From: Tatumella sp. JGM118
Lineage (GTDB): Bacteria; Pseudomonadota; Gammaproteobacteria; Enterobacterales; Enterobacteriaceae
Assembly (NCBI RefSeq): GCF_018257515.1
Contig: NZ_JAERJR010000004.1
Coordinates: 186,001 to 250,000 of the forward strand
Direction of reading: 5' to 3'
Length of the DNA: 64,000 nucleotides
The position numbers were made by a program, and so were the translations under genes. Below, piece after piece: positions 1 to 8,453 of this stretch (the stretch's first letter is position 1; each line of letters starts with the position of its first letter). Below the pieces are notes generated by a model that was not told the origin of the DNA, did no database searches, and saw nothing but the letters and a program-made list of their open reading frames with translations.

Positions 1-325
1 GCAGGCAATCAGAAAAAAGGCGGGAGCTTATTGTGCTAATTTTTGATGGACAAAACAGACAACTTTGGTCCCAATAATAACTGATCCCGGCAATGACCAT
101 ACGCTGTTACTTAAATGCTTTGAAATTATCTGCGAATAACGTGCCATGTGGTGCCGGAAAAATCCCCCTCCCTTTGTCAATCTGTTATTTACCTGCCTGA
201 GCCACAAGTCCGGTGAGATAATGTTTACAGACTTGTCGCTTTAATCAGTCACGCTCAATCCCATAGACTACGGCAGATACCAATCAACAGATGACATATC
301 CGGACTCTCATTTGAATGAAACCGG

Positions 326-1285
326 TTATAGTCTTCTCCAGGAGAATAATGCCACTAAAAAAACTGAAATGAAAGACAGGCAACCACCTAAAAAAATCTC
401 AGTAACTCTTGCAGAGATAAGGTTATCCGATTGGTACAATGCACACACTCCGACAGGGAAAGATACACATCGGATAAAAAAACCGACAGAATAATTTTTA
501 AAAGATATGAGGGATAACATAGTGATATAACTGGAAATCAGCAGGGTATACTCCAGGTTCTTTAAAAAAATTCCAATAATATACCCAATGCAAACACCTG
601 CAATTCCCGGGAAAATGCGATCTTTTAATTTATCTCCGGAGTTTTTAATTCTGCAACTGTTCACTACAATGCAAGACCACATAAGCATCGGAGCATCGTA
701 CCCGTGAAGCCGTGATGCAATTGCAGCGCATATTACTGTAGATATGAGTAGTGAGGTCGATTCTAAGACTATCTCTGTTTGGGAGGTATATCCATTTTCA
801 TTTTTTATATCTTTGAATCTGGTTGAGTATAAAAAGAGCATGACAGGGGGCAGTGTCGATATCAGAAAAACAGAAGAAGTTGCAAGGTAGTTAACCAGGA
901 GGGGACTCATCCGGTAATGACTTACCGGTATAGCAAAGAATAGAACTATCACGGATACATATAAACCTGTTGATTTGTTGAGATTAACCATCCTGAAGAT
1001 GATTGATAAGAACGATATAATGATAAGAAAAGGGTAAGTCATGACCGATGCATTGTTTTCAAGAAATAACAATACCATTGATAAAAGATAAGTTATGGGG
1101 ATTATGTATAATATTTTTTTCGTATCAGCTTCAGTGGCCAGCATGTAAAAGAAAGAAATGGAAGCGATACTACCAATGATGAATTTTTGATCACCTGTGA
1201 GTAAATAAATTAAAAGAGACGGAACTATTGAGAGCGTACCGCCAATAAATAGTTTTTTATTGAAAAAATGGTCTGTAATTATCAT
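326..1285 (-). CDS. Polytopic inner-membrane protein, FUSC-like
   Basis: The 319-residue product is almost entirely hydrophobic, with about ten predicted membrane helices in two groups separated by a short polar stretch near residues 155-170. This pattern resembles the membrane half of FUSC / aromatic-acid exporter proteins, but the large cytoplasmic domain of full-length family members is missing. A purine-rich AAAGGG precedes the ATG. The gene is more AT-rich than the ccm genes on the right, suggesting acquired DNA. No operon partner is visible; the next gene upstream is over 1.2 kb away. Family assignment is from overall layout only; a substrate cannot be named. Confidence 0.6.
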   Translation of the reverse strand: MIITDHFFNKKLFIGGTLSIVPSLLIYLLTGDQKFIIGSIASISFFYMLATEADTKKILYIIPITYLLSMVLLFLENNASVMTYPFLIIISFLSIIFRMVNLNKSTGLYVSVIVLFFAIPVSHYRMSPLLVNYLATSSVFLISTLPPVMLFLYSTRFKDIKNENGYTSQTEIVLESTSLLISTVICAAIASRLHGYDAPMLMWSCIVVNSCRIKNSGDKLKDRIFPGIAGVCIGYIIGIFLKNLEYTLLISSYITMLSLISFKNYSVGFFIRCVSFPVGVCALYQSDNLISARVTEIFLGGCLSFISVFLVALFSWRRL

Positions 1286-2470
1286 TCATTGCCCTTTATA
1301 AATACCTTTACCAGGTTAATTATGATATTAGTCAGCATTTAGCCGAATGCAATGATATAGGGCAGATTAACCACTACGGCTCAAGAGATCCGAACAGAGA
1401 AATCATCCCGCAGACCGTTGAAAATCCCCGACCTGAGCGGATGTTTAGGGTCAGATAAGAATGCAATCCCGCAGACAGACCTGTAGCCTTTAACGTCAGT
1501 ATTACCGTACAGAAAACTAAAACATTACCGTACCGGCGATTAAAACGGTCAAGGGGAGCTCGGTATAATCTATCTCTGAAAGTCAGTAAGGATCTCTTTT
1601 TCGTAGCTTGGCGGCTCGTTCAGGATTTTAACCTCTCTTTAGTATAGCGCTTTATTAGCGGCGGTTTCGTCTTCTGTTTATCTCAGATGGGCGGTGGGGT
1701 AAGACTTAATCCCGTCAAAATGAGACCATTACCAAAAATGGCATGACTCATGCAATGCTCGCGGTCCGATACGCCCCTGGTATTTCGGTCAATTCAGGCT
1801 CCAGGATTGCGATGATCTGACTATAGGTAAAAGTATTTTTTGAGCTTCTCTGGCCTTTGGGTCACAGAAAGCTCTTCAGGTTCAGATATTGACGAAATAC
1901 TGCTTAATAGATGTCGGTTTCGGGAGGGATGATCGGGAAGTTATAAAATTCCGGATTAATTTTAATTACCGGTATTATTTTAGAGGTTTTACTACGCTTT
2001 GTAGCGCACAGCTTCTGCCGGCAGAGATAACTCAGATGGCCCTCAGTATTTTACCGCTACGGACAGGAATATCAGAGACAGAATCGGACGGAACAGTCAC
2101 AGGAAATGATGCAGTGGAATATGCTTAAATTAGCCATCGGATACGTCATCAGACGAGTAATATAACGCGAAATCGAACATACTACAGAGTGACCGGGGAG
2201 GTGGATACAGGAAGAAACTAAAGACATTTCCCGTCCCGACATGAAAGACTGTTGTTGCCTCACTGTTTATTATCAGCAAAATTCATACCGGCAGTGAGGC
2301 CGAACAGATATCATCGAATTCTGCGAATGAGTCTGCGGTGAACTACCGGACAGAGATTGACTGAAGCTGCAATGATGAGATCGGTATATCTGCTGTTTAT
2401 CAGAAGTGCTGCCGGTTGTAAGGGGCTAACTGGTGACGCCTGCAAAGAATAACCGCCCGGTTCAGGGGGA
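1286..2470. other. 1.2 kb without a convincing gene
   Basis: Only short frames with no family resemblance and no good ribosome site occur here. The sequence looks like decayed coding DNA, but I could not identify the source. Confidence 0.4.
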
Positions 2471-2493
2471 AATCCGGACATAACGTCCGGATT
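2471..2493 (-). terminator. Hairpin after the sugar permease gene
   Basis: AATCCGGAC and GTCCGGATT form a perfect 9-bp stem with a 5-base loop directly after the leftward permease stop codon. The U tract is weak, so termination strength is uncertain. Confidence 0.5.
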
Positions 2494-2501
2494 GATATTC
2501 A

Positions 2502-3962
2502 CTACTCTGCTACAGATGCGGTTTTAATACTTTCACCAAAGTGCTCACGTACGTGCGCTTCGATCTCTTCCAGAGACTTACCGCGGGTTTCCGGTAATGC
2601 CAAAGCGACGAAGATAAATGATCCCACATTAATCGCCGCAAAAATGAAGAATGCACTGTTCCCGACCAGCGATAATAATGGGGGAAAGACGAACGCGACA
2701 ATCGCATTACAGACCCATTGAAATGAAACGGCAGACCCTGTCAGAACGCCACGTAACTGCATCGGGAACAGTTCAGACATGAGTAACCAGTAGACCGGTG
2801 AAATACACATTTGCATAAAGAACAGGAAAACCAGAATACAGGCCAATGCCAGCAGGCTCTGGGTCAGGTTATGAGGCATAAACACCAGGACAGCACCGAG
2901 CATGAGTTGCATAGTGATCACAATAGTCAGTCCGGTCAGCAGAATCGGGCGACGACCAAAATGGCCGATAGCCTTAATACCGGCAAAGGTGGCAATCACC
3001 GATACAATACCATTACCAATGGTCGCGGCGATAGCCGCACTGGTTCCCAGCCCGGTACTCTTCAGGATAATCGGCGTATAGTACATAAAGGCATTCACCC
3101 CCGTAAACTGCAGCACGATCCCCATACCGAAACCCACCAGTAATAAGCGTATTACCCATTTCTCTTTAAGTAATTCACGGGGCGCGGGGCCTTGTCGGGC
3201 CTGCTGCGCATTCTGTCGCATCTCAGCCATTTCTTTTTTTATTTCGCGAGGGTTTTCACGCAATTTTCGCATAATACGCAGTGCTTCTTTGAAGCGACCT
3301 TCCGAGACCATCCAGTGAGGAGAGGCGGGCACAAAGAAAGTACCGATAAACAGCATTACGCCTGGGATCATCGCTAACGCCAGCATGTACCGCCACATAC
3401 TTCCGTCATGCAGCAGCAGGCTCATCGCAGCACTCACCACATATGCCAGCAACTGCCCTGACACAATCATCAGCTCATTGCGGCTGACCAACGGGGCCCG
3501 GCGCTTGGGGCCGGCGATTTCAGCGATAAATACCGGGACGGTAGAGGATCCCCCGCCTACAGCGATCCCAAGAATGAATCTCATGGCGACCATTATTTCA
3601 ATATTCGGTGCCAGAGTCGTACCCAATGCTCCGGCAACAAACAACAGTGCCAGGCTTCGCAGAGTAATGCGGCGCCCGAATCGATCAGAAACATATCCGC
3701 TGATAAAGGCTCCGACAGCAGAACCGAAGGTCAGTGAAGAGGTGATTAATCCTTCGGTAAACGGGGTCAGATTGAGTCCGCCCCTGTCTGCCGGTAAGGT
3801 CATGTAAGGTAATGCGCCGGAAATAATGCCTGTATCATAGCCATAAGCCAGTGCGCCCATCGTCGCAACCAGTACCACAAAAAATAAGCGTTGCTGCACG
3901 GTAAACTTGTTGGAACCGCTTTCATCAGAAGCGGCTTGTGGAGAGTGTTTCATTTTATTCAT
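2502..3962 (-). CDS. Sugar-porter family MFS transporter
   Basis: About 486 residues, twelve membrane helices, inner membrane. Proton-driven uptake of a monosaccharide or polyol is expected. Family marks visible: GYDTGIISGALP in helix 1, the DRFGRR loop after helix 2, a second loop copy HFGRRP, and the closing LPETRGKSLEE motif. The first-helix motif resembles myo-inositol permeases (IolT type) more than arabinose or xylose permeases, but substrate is inferred. A longer frame upstream to 4049 exists; I chose the Met at 3962 because residues before it look unlike a transporter N-terminus. No sugar-catabolic genes are adjacent, so regulation is not readable. Confidence 0.85.
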   Translation of the reverse strand: MNKMKHSPQAASDESGSNKFTVQQRLFFVVLVATMGALAYGYDTGIISGALPYMTLPADRGGLNLTPFTEGLITSSLTFGSAVGAFISGYVSDRFGRRITLRSLALLFVAGALGTTLAPNIEIMVAMRFILGIAVGGGSSTVPVFIAEIAGPKRRAPLVSRNELMIVSGQLLAYVVSAAMSLLLHDGSMWRYMLALAMIPGVMLFIGTFFVPASPHWMVSEGRFKEALRIMRKLRENPREIKKEMAEMRQNAQQARQGPAPRELLKEKWVIRLLLVGFGMGIVLQFTGVNAFMYYTPIILKSTGLGTSAAIAATIGNGIVSVIATFAGIKAIGHFGRRPILLTGLTIVITMQLMLGAVLVFMPHNLTQSLLALACILVFLFFMQMCISPVYWLLMSELFPMQLRGVLTGSAVSFQWVCNAIVAFVFPPLLSLVGNSAFFIFAAINVGSFIFVALALPETRGKSLEEIEAHVREHFGESIKTASVAE

Positions 3963-4049
3963 CCCTGGTTCTGGAAACTGCCACGCCATGATGGCGACCG
4001 AATGGTTGATACATTTGCCGCTCAGACACAGGTATGAGACCTGGCTCAC

Positions 4050-4586
4050 ATTAATAATTACATACTAATAATTAGGCAGGTTAATAAATTTGTTTTATGG
4101 AAGCGCTTTCAGATATTTCTGCAGCGTAAAGATTCCCAAATGGCGCGGATCCCCCCTCAGAATACCTTCGACACTGCGTACTGCAGTTTACTGTTCCTAA
4201 GACAGTTTGCTCTGACTGGCGAATGATACGCTTTGCCAGCAGTTTCAGGTTCAGGAGGATATCCGCAGGAAGTCAGTCATTAAGGATGAATGGCAGGTGG
4301 AAAGATTTTCCGGGTTGGAAGACAAGGGTTATGCGTTCAGCGACACCCATGGCGCGGCAAGCACACGGAAGTAAAGACAGGGGGTAACCTCAAAATGACT
4401 ATATACACTCCATAATCGGGTGGATATCACAACCTCATTTTTAAGGCGCGGTGCTTCCCACCGGAGGATGCGCCTGATTAGGTGCGCTAACTTCAACGGT
4501 GCCGGTCCTGCTCACTGTTGCTCTCTGCTTTATGTTTCATTTTGGATTTTCCCCCGGGGAAGACTGAATCGGTATGAGTTCGTTTA
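4050..4586. other. Intergenic stretch, probably decayed
   Basis: No credible frame. It leads into a prophage relic and may itself be remnant DNA, but nothing in it could be identified. Confidence 0.35.
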
Positions 4587-4916
4587 AGAGTTGCTCTTCA
4601 CACGGATTCACAGCTTTCAGCGGCGAAATGGATCTGTGTAAGAACGATAAACGGAAGGCAATTCAGTGACTGACATAACACGAATTAAAGCACTGCGACA
4701 AGGAGGCTCCCTTACGCAGGTTTGAAACCAGGATTAAGCGAAAAGTGGTGCAAACATTCGCAACTTGCACTTTTGCATCATGGTGACATTCTGCGGCAAC
4801 GCCCGGGCCAGATGTAAAGACTGCCACGTGACAGGTCGCGTCTGTGTCCGGGAGAAGACAAAGAATAGCAGGGGATTTACTGAAAAGGAGTGTAACCGGT
4901 GTTCCGGGGTAGGTTA
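4587..4916 (+). pseudogene. Decayed copy of antitermination gene Q
   Basis: This stretch aligns end to end with the middle of the intact prophage Q gene (24872-25200). Shared blocks include GGATTCACAGCTTTCAGCGG, AAAAGTGGTGCAAACA, TTCTGCGGCAACGCCCGGG and ACTGAAAAGGAGTGTAACCG. Base substitutions and small indels have destroyed every reading frame; roughly four bases in five still match. Both ends of the gene are missing, and the right end joins an integrase fragment on the opposite strand. It is the remains of an earlier lambdoid element at argW, not a product of the present prophage, which has its own complete Q. Confidence 0.88.
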
Positions 4917-5077
4917 GGGGCCGATGACCAGAGTCTTCTCTTTTCCTGAGTGACGATACCGGAGTCGCCAGACCTTTTTGCCGGTCGGAGGCACGAACAG
5001 AAACAAGCCGGCCGGGTCTGGAGCCGGTAAGATTTTTCTTTTGGTTTAGCGGCATCGATCTGTTTGACGGTGAGCAT
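4917..5077 (-). pseudogene. N-terminal remnant of a P4-type integrase
   Basis: Reading leftward from 5077 gives MLTVKQIDAAKPKEKSYRL, the usual start of P4-family tyrosine integrases. After a frameshift the next frame continues with GLFLFVPPTGKKVW and KEKTLVIGP, again standard for the N-terminal arm-binding domain. Everything after about 55 codons is lost at the junction with the Q relic. The fragment begins about 160 bp from the 3' end of argW and points away from it, the classical arrangement for an element using the 3' part of a tRNA. It is thus a different, older integration from that of the present prophage. Confidence 0.88.
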
Positions 5078-5092
5078 GGGTAAAATTCCGGT

Positions 5093-5118
5093 GGGTAAAA
5101 ATCTTTACCCGTTTTTTT
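5093..5118 (+). terminator. Rho-independent terminator
   Basis: GGGTAAA and TTTACCC form a 7-bp stem followed by seven T. It reads rightward towards argW and probably belongs to the old relic. Confidence 0.5.
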
Positions 5119-5140
5119 CCCGCTTTAGATTGCGGCTGTC

Positions 5141-5218
5141 AACGAACTTTGACGAACTATAACGAACGGTTGTTTTTGATGAGTACTGATTTATGAGGGG
5201 AGTGCGAACTATAACGGA
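5141..5218. repeat. Repeated ACGAACTWTRACG motif, possible old integrase arm sites
   Basis: The motif occurs at about 5141-5154 and 5152-5165 and again at 5204-5217 (CGAACTATAACGG). It lies between the integrase relic and the 3' end of argW, where arm sites of that older element would be expected. Function is inferred from position. Confidence 0.4.
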
Positions 5219-5236
5219 GGGTGGCGAACTGATGAC

Positions 5237-5311
5237 TGGTGTCCCCTGCAGGAATCGAACCTGCAACTAGCCCTTAGGAGGGGCTCGTTATATCCATTTA
5301 ACTAAGGAGAC
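5237..5311 (-). tRNA. argW: tRNA-Arg (anticodon CCU)
   Basis: Read leftward, the 75 nt fold as a tRNA with a 7-bp acceptor stem, D arm, an anticodon stem around loop CTCCTAA (anticodon CCT, reads AGG), T arm with GGTTCGATTCC, and an encoded CCA end. E. coli argW is also tRNA-Arg(CCU), lies beside yfdC and is a known prophage target. Tyrosine integrases have used the gene twice here: an old relic on its 3' side and the complete prophage on its 5' side. Nucleotides 1-23 are the attachment core, so everything upstream of the mature 5' end is now phage DNA. Confidence 0.95.
5289..5311. repeat. attL core (23 bp)
   Basis: The 23 bases from 5289 to 5311 recur exactly at 54164-54186 and bases on both sides then differ. 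They bound the prophage and equal tRNA positions 1-23 (acceptor 5' strand and D arm). Most tRNA-targeting integrases use the anticodon or T arm and preserve the 3' half, so this sublocation is unusual. Confidence 0.95.
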
Positions 5312-5350
5312 TTTGCGCGTTAGTGTTTCAGGTTGTTCCTGAGTGTTCCG

Positions 5351-5380
5351 ATACTACCGTAATTCCTCATGTTTCATCAA
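5351..5380 (-). promoter_or_regulatory. Phage-borne promoter candidate for argW
   Basis: On the leftward strand TTGATG (5375-5380) and TAGTAT (5351-5356) are 18 bp apart, and the -10 box lies 40 nt before the tRNA 5' end. A stronger lone TTGACA lies at 5391-5396. The stranded native promoter at 54225-54254 has the same 18-bp spacing and lies 39 nt from the tRNA start, so the phage copy appears to mimic it. Confidence 0.5.
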
Positions 5381-5395
5381 GCACTTCCGATGTCA

Positions 5396-5496
5396 ATGTA
5401 CTCACTTTGTTTCTGGTTGTTCCGCATTGGTTCCGTTTTGTTCATTTGCCATTGCGTACAGATTGAGTACATAATGAAAAAAATCCCTGTGTACAT
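5396..5496. promoter_or_regulatory. Left-end arm-type integrase sites
   Basis: The 9-mer TGAGTACAT occurs inverted at 5396-5404 and direct at 5464-5472, with the variant TGTGTACAT at 5488-5496. The same two words sit 12 bp apart at the other prophage end (54083-54103). Presence only near both att cores suggests integrase or excisionase arm sites. GGTTGTTCC repeats at 5331-5339 and 5414-5422 may be a second set. Confidence 0.6.
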
Positions 5497-5505
5497 CTCA
5501 TAATC

Positions 5506-6675
5506 ATGGCCCTTAGCGATACCAAACTGCGAAACCTCAATGGCAAGCCTTATGACGGACCGGCAGAACTTACTGACGCCGAAGGTCTCAGCGCACGCAT
5601 TACACCCTCCGGGACCATTGCTTTTCAGTTCCGGTACCGCTGGGAAGGTAAGCCGGTACGGCTGACTATCGGACGTTATCCTTCAATGTCTCTTAAGGAC
5701 GCCCGGATCGCTGTCGGCGAGATGCGTGAATTGTACACGCGGGGCATAAACCCGAAAACGTATTTTTCATCGCCTGGCGATGATATCACCCTGCAGGTGT
5801 GCCTTGACCAGTGGTGGGAGAAATATGTAAGCGGCCTAAGAAAGAACACGCAGACGCTGTATCGTTCTGTCGTGTACAACACCATGTACACACATTTTCA
5901 GGGCGTGCCTGTACACAACATACCGGTGTCTCAGTGGGTCCGTTTCTTTGATAAGCAGGAAAAGGATAATAAGAAAAAGGCCAGAGTATTACTGATCCAG
6001 TTGCGCTCCGTTATCAACTGGTGCATCAGCCGGCAGATAATCCCATCCTGTGAAGTGATGAAGCTCAGTGTTAAAACCATTGGCAAGCGGTCCGACGTGG
6101 GGACGAGGGTTCTGACGTATGGTGAGCTGGCAAAGGTATGGGTAGCACTGGAGAATTCAAAGATACATTCTTCAAACCGCATCCTTCACCAGCTGCTGTT
6201 GTTGTGGGGGAGCCGACTTTCAGAGATGAGACTGGCAACAATGTCAGACTTCAATCTTGAGGACATGATATGGACTACGCCGTCTGACGTCTCGAAAATG
6301 GGTAACGTCATCCGGCGTCCGATCTTCAGCCACGTTCAGCCTTATATTGAGCGTCTGATGAATAACGGAAATCACGTACTGTTTCCCGGGATGGAACTGG
6401 ACAAGCCGATAGACCGGTCATCGTCAAACCTTTATATGGCGAAGCTAAGGGAGTTAATTGATATACCAGAATGGCGGACGCACGATTTCAGACGATCCCT
6501 CGTTACGAACCTGTCCAGTGAAGGAGTTCCGCCCCATGTCACCGAAAAGATGCTGGGGCATGAACTTGGGGGAGTGATGGCCGTGTATAACAAACACGAC
6601 TGGATAGCGGAGCAAAAAGAAGCGTATGAAATATATGCCGATAAGATATTCTGGCACGTTAAGAAGCTCGGTTAA
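5506..6675 (+). CDS. int: Prophage tyrosine integrase (P4 family)
   Basis: The 389-residue enzyme catalyses site-specific recombination between attP and argW. The N-terminal arm-binding domain carries the DAEGLSARI and LTIGRYPSMSLKDAR motifs of P4-type integrases. The catalytic domain shows GSRLSEM (first Arg), HDFRR (His326/Arg329), LGHELGG (His352) and the nucleophile Tyr361 in VYNKHDW. Length is normal for the family. It lies about 200 bp inside attL and reads into the prophage; its 3' end overlaps the convergent excisionase gene by 17 bp. It is clearly different from the integrase relic on the other side of the tRNA. Confidence 0.95.
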   Translation: MALSDTKLRNLNGKPYDGPAELTDAEGLSARITPSGTIAFQFRYRWEGKPVRLTIGRYPSMSLKDARIAVGEMRELYTRGINPKTYFSSPGDDITLQVCLDQWWEKYVSGLRKNTQTLYRSVVYNTMYTHFQGVPVHNIPVSQWVRFFDKQEKDNKKKARVLLIQLRSVINWCISRQIIPSCEVMKLSVKTIGKRSDVGTRVLTYGELAKVWVALENSKIHSSNRILHQLLLLWGSRLSEMRLATMSDFNLEDMIWTTPSDVSKMGNVIRRPIFSHVQPYIERLMNNGNHVLFPGMELDKPIDRSSSNLYMAKLRELIDIPEWRTHDFRRSLVTNLSSEGVPPHVTEKMLGHELGGVMAVYNKHDWIAEQKEAYEIYADKIFWHVKKLG

Positions 6676-6844
6676 CTCCGCCGGTTAAAAGCCAGTTTTC
6701 AACGTCAGCACGAACGTAGCGCGATGGATATTGCAATACCGGCTCCGGAAATCCCTTTTCCTTGCGCAGCCGGTAAAGTGCAACGCGCTTTTTGCCGATC
6801 ACGCTGAATACTTCTTCCTGTGTCATTAAATCTGATTGCTGCAT
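6659..6844 (-). CDS. AlpA-like excisionase / regulator
   Basis: Small 61-residue protein with a winged-helix MerR/AlpA fold: DLMTQEEVFSVIGKKRVALY then a basic recognition region and the usual RYVRADVENWL ending. AlpA proteins act as excisionases or integrase activators for P4-type integrases, which fits its position next to int. It is the last gene of the leftward early transcript. A good ribosome site (GGAG) precedes the ATG. Confidence 0.8.
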   Translation of the reverse strand: MQQSDLMTQEEVFSVIGKKRVALYRLRKEKGFPEPVLQYPSRYVRADVENWLLTGGVNRAS

Positions 6845-6920
6845 AGCATTCTCCTTTACCCAACCCGCAGGCGCGACGATGCCGCCGGTGACCGGTGCGG
6901 GAATAGGGTGGTTTGGTTTA

Positions 6921-6931
6921 GGGGGGGGGGG
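6921..6931. repeat. 11-base poly-G tract
   Basis: Eleven consecutive G directly after the leftward stop codon at 6932. Such runs are prone to slippage; G-rich GGGTGGGG motifs recur near 9853 and 10275. Confidence 0.9.
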
Positions 6932-7102
6932 TTACTTACTGTTAATGTGGGGATACTTCTTCAGGAGTTCGGCTGCCTTGAACAATGGGCCTATCCCGAT
7001 CCCCTTGCGGTTGTTGTCTCGGTAGTTATCGAGGACGTCTTTAAGCATCTGCAGGGCTTCGTCGCGCTGTTTCAAAAAATGCGAGTCCAGTTTGTTGCTC
7101 AT
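6932..7102 (-). CDS. Small phage protein, unknown (56 aa)
   Basis: Starts with MSNKLDSHFLKQRDEALQML after a GAGGT ribosome site and is mostly helical and charged. A longer frame to 7258 overlaps the next gene and lacks a good start. I recognise no family. It follows the zinc-finger gene by a few bases in the leftward early operon. Confidence 0.65.
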   Translation of the reverse strand: MSNKLDSHFLKQRDEALQMLKDVLDNYRDNNRKGIGIGPLFKAAELLKKYPHINSK

Positions 7103-7109
7103 TCTGACC

Positions 7110-7316
7110 TCAATGGCGTTTAAACTTCGCTGCGCGTTCTCGTTTCTCGTCATCTTCACGGCAGACTGAATCGCAGTAGTGGCCTTTGCCGATCGTGTCG
7201 CCACAGCTATAGCACTTACCGGTGAATGGCTTCGGCCGCGGGCGGTTCGCCATCGCAATCTTCAGTTGTTGCTGCTCCAGTTCTGACGCCTGGTCGAGTG
7301 GGTCTGCGTAGGTCAT
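7110..7316 (-). CDS. Small zinc-binding phage protein
   Basis: 68 residues with one zinc site, CYSCGDTIGKGHYCDSVC, in a small cysteine cluster, flanked by charged helices. Such single-zinc-ribbon proteins are common in the early left region of lambdoid phages and resemble DksA/TraR-type fingers in spacing, but the DksA acidic tip is not evident. Function unknown. Ribosome site AGGAAAC precedes the ATG. Confidence 0.65.
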   Translation of the reverse strand: MTYADPLDQASELEQQQLKIAMANRPRPKPFTGKCYSCGDTIGKGHYCDSVCREDDEKRERAAKFKRH

Positions 7317-7335
7317 AGTGGTTTCCTTTAGGCAA

Positions 7336-7360
7336 TAAAAAACCGCCTCAGTGGGCGGTT
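7336..7360 (-). terminator. Rho-independent terminator in the left operon
   Basis: AACCGCC and GGCGGTT form the stem and the leftward transcript then has a run of T. The hairpin overlaps the stop codon of the gene ending at 7348. N-modified polymerase would be expected to read through. Confidence 0.8.
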
Positions 7361-7824
7361 TGGTAAGTGTTAGAGAAGAAATCTTTAGCAGCTCTGAATC
7401 TTATTATTAGATATATGTCTTGCTCGGCGGCCAGGTCCCCAAGGGCGTAATTGCCCTCTTTCTGTCTTTTCATTACAAGATTAATAGCTGGCGGGAGCAT
7501 TAAAAGAAAATTATGTTTGAGCCTTTCCTGTGATTCATAGCTGATGCCAGATTCAGTAAGGACGGCATGCGCAACACATATCAAGGCTACGATATTACCC
7601 TTCATTTCTTTTGGTATATTTGATGCCGACAATCCTTTGGCGTGACCGTCTATCCTGTTGGAGATTGAGAGTAAATTCTCAAAGACTTTTACCTCATCCA
7701 TTTTTTCTTGAGACACACTATTAGATTTTGCAGCTTTGTATGCAAACCATGCCGCAGCAACCGTCCCTATTGCTGATCCTAATGAAACTACAAAATCTCC
7801 CCAATTTCCCGCATGCCAACTCAC
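7348..7824 (-). CDS. Membrane-anchored protein, unknown (158 aa)
   Basis: One N-terminal membrane segment (roughly residues 8-30, VVSLGSAIGTVAAAWFAYKA) followed by a soluble helical domain of about 120 residues. I recognise no family. It stands apart from the tiny genes on either side and its lower GC content suggests it is an accessory (moron) gene. Membrane anchoring of a helical cytosolic domain is common in superinfection-exclusion proteins, but nothing specific supports that role. Confidence 0.6.
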   Translation of the reverse strand: MSWHAGNWGDFVVSLGSAIGTVAAAWFAYKAAKSNSVSQEKMDEVKVFENLLSISNRIDGHAKGLSASNIPKEMKGNIVALICVAHAVLTESGISYESQERLKHNFLLMLPPAINLVMKRQKEGNYALGDLAAEQDIYLIIRFRAAKDFFSNTYQTAH

Positions 7825-7886
7825 CTGCAGCCCTCCGATGTATATAATAGCCCAATGCTTTTCAGCTCACTGATACATAAGGAATA

Positions 7887-8054
7887 TTACATCTTTCTTT
7901 CGACTTCGCCACACAATAACGCAGCCGCCGGCCGCCGCTCATGCAGTCGGTCGATTGTCATCTGGCACTGTGTTTCGGTGGGGTAGATTGTTTCAGTGAG
8001 GGGAGTTGCCTGGTTACCGGAGAGGATGAGGATGACGTATCCGGCGAGTATCAT
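7887..8054 (-). CDS. Small exported or membrane peptide (55 aa)
   Basis: The ATG overlaps the stop of the preceding gene (ATGA), indicating translational coupling. The product begins MILAGYVILILSGNQ, a signal-like hydrophobic start, and then carries two cysteines (TQCQMT and LLCGEV). No family recognised. Support is the tight overlap and the protein-like composition. Confidence 0.6.
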   Translation of the reverse strand: MILAGYVILILSGNQATPLTETIYPTETQCQMTIDRLHERRPAAALLCGEVERKM

Positions 8055-8281
8055 CTTTCGAGTGCCTCAATTTTTCTCATGAGGTCGTCATACTGTTTTG
8101 AGCTGACTGCCCCTTCAGAAATGGCATGTCTTATATCCTCAACATCGTCATCGCTCAGGAAATCATCACGGTAGTCCTGCCAGCTAACAACGCATAGCTT
8201 CCCACCCAAAATATCCATGCCAAAATTAACCCTCGGTTCCTTGCCGTCTTCGAACTCAACAACGAAAGTTACCTTTCCCAT
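8051..8281 (-). CDS. Small phage protein, unknown (76 aa)
   Basis: Starts MGKVTFVVEFEDGKEPRVNF after an AGGAGG ribosome site; the ATG overlaps the upstream stop by one base. An N-terminal beta-rich half is followed by acidic and helical segments. This type of protein occurs in many lambdoid left operons, without known function. Confidence 0.7.
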   Translation of the reverse strand: MGKVTFVVEFEDGKEPRVNFGMDILGGKLCVVSWQDYRDDFLSDDDVEDIRHAISEGAVSSKQYDDLMRKIEALER

Positions 8282-8382
8282 CACTTCCTCCTGTACGCAT
8301 CCCACAGAGCTATGCGGAACGCTATTCGTTTAATGAAAGCAGGGTAGTTCCCTGCCAGTATGTGAGTGGTGATTCGGGTCAT
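8281..8382 (-). CDS. Micro-gene, basic peptide (33 aa)
   Basis: The 33-codon frame begins at an ATG overlapping the previous stop (ATGA) and ends at a TGA overlapping the next ATG. The peptide is basic (MTRITTHILAGNYPAFIKRI and a RRK end). Both-sided stop/start overlaps support a real coupled gene; function unknown. Confidence 0.5.
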   Translation of the reverse strand: MTRITTHILAGNYPAFIKRIAFRIALWDAYRRK

Positions 8383-8453
8383 TTTCGTATCCATATCAGG
8401 CAGAAAATCAGCCCGATAATTAACCACGGGATCGCTTCAGAAATAATACTCAT
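8379..8453 (-). CDS. Micro-gene, single-pass membrane peptide (24 aa)
   Basis: A 24-codon frame whose ATG overlaps the preceding stop (TGATG) and whose TGA overlaps the next ATG. The product is one hydrophobic helix (PWLIIGLIFCLIWI) with a basic end. Lambda-type left operons contain similar tiny membrane peptides. Support is overlap and composition only. Confidence 0.45.
   Translation of the reverse strand: MSIISEAIPWLIIGLIFCLIWIRK

Noticed and set aside
1889-2502. Three short frames left of the sugar permease
   Set aside because: No ribosome sites, no recognisable protein, mutually overlapping on both strands.
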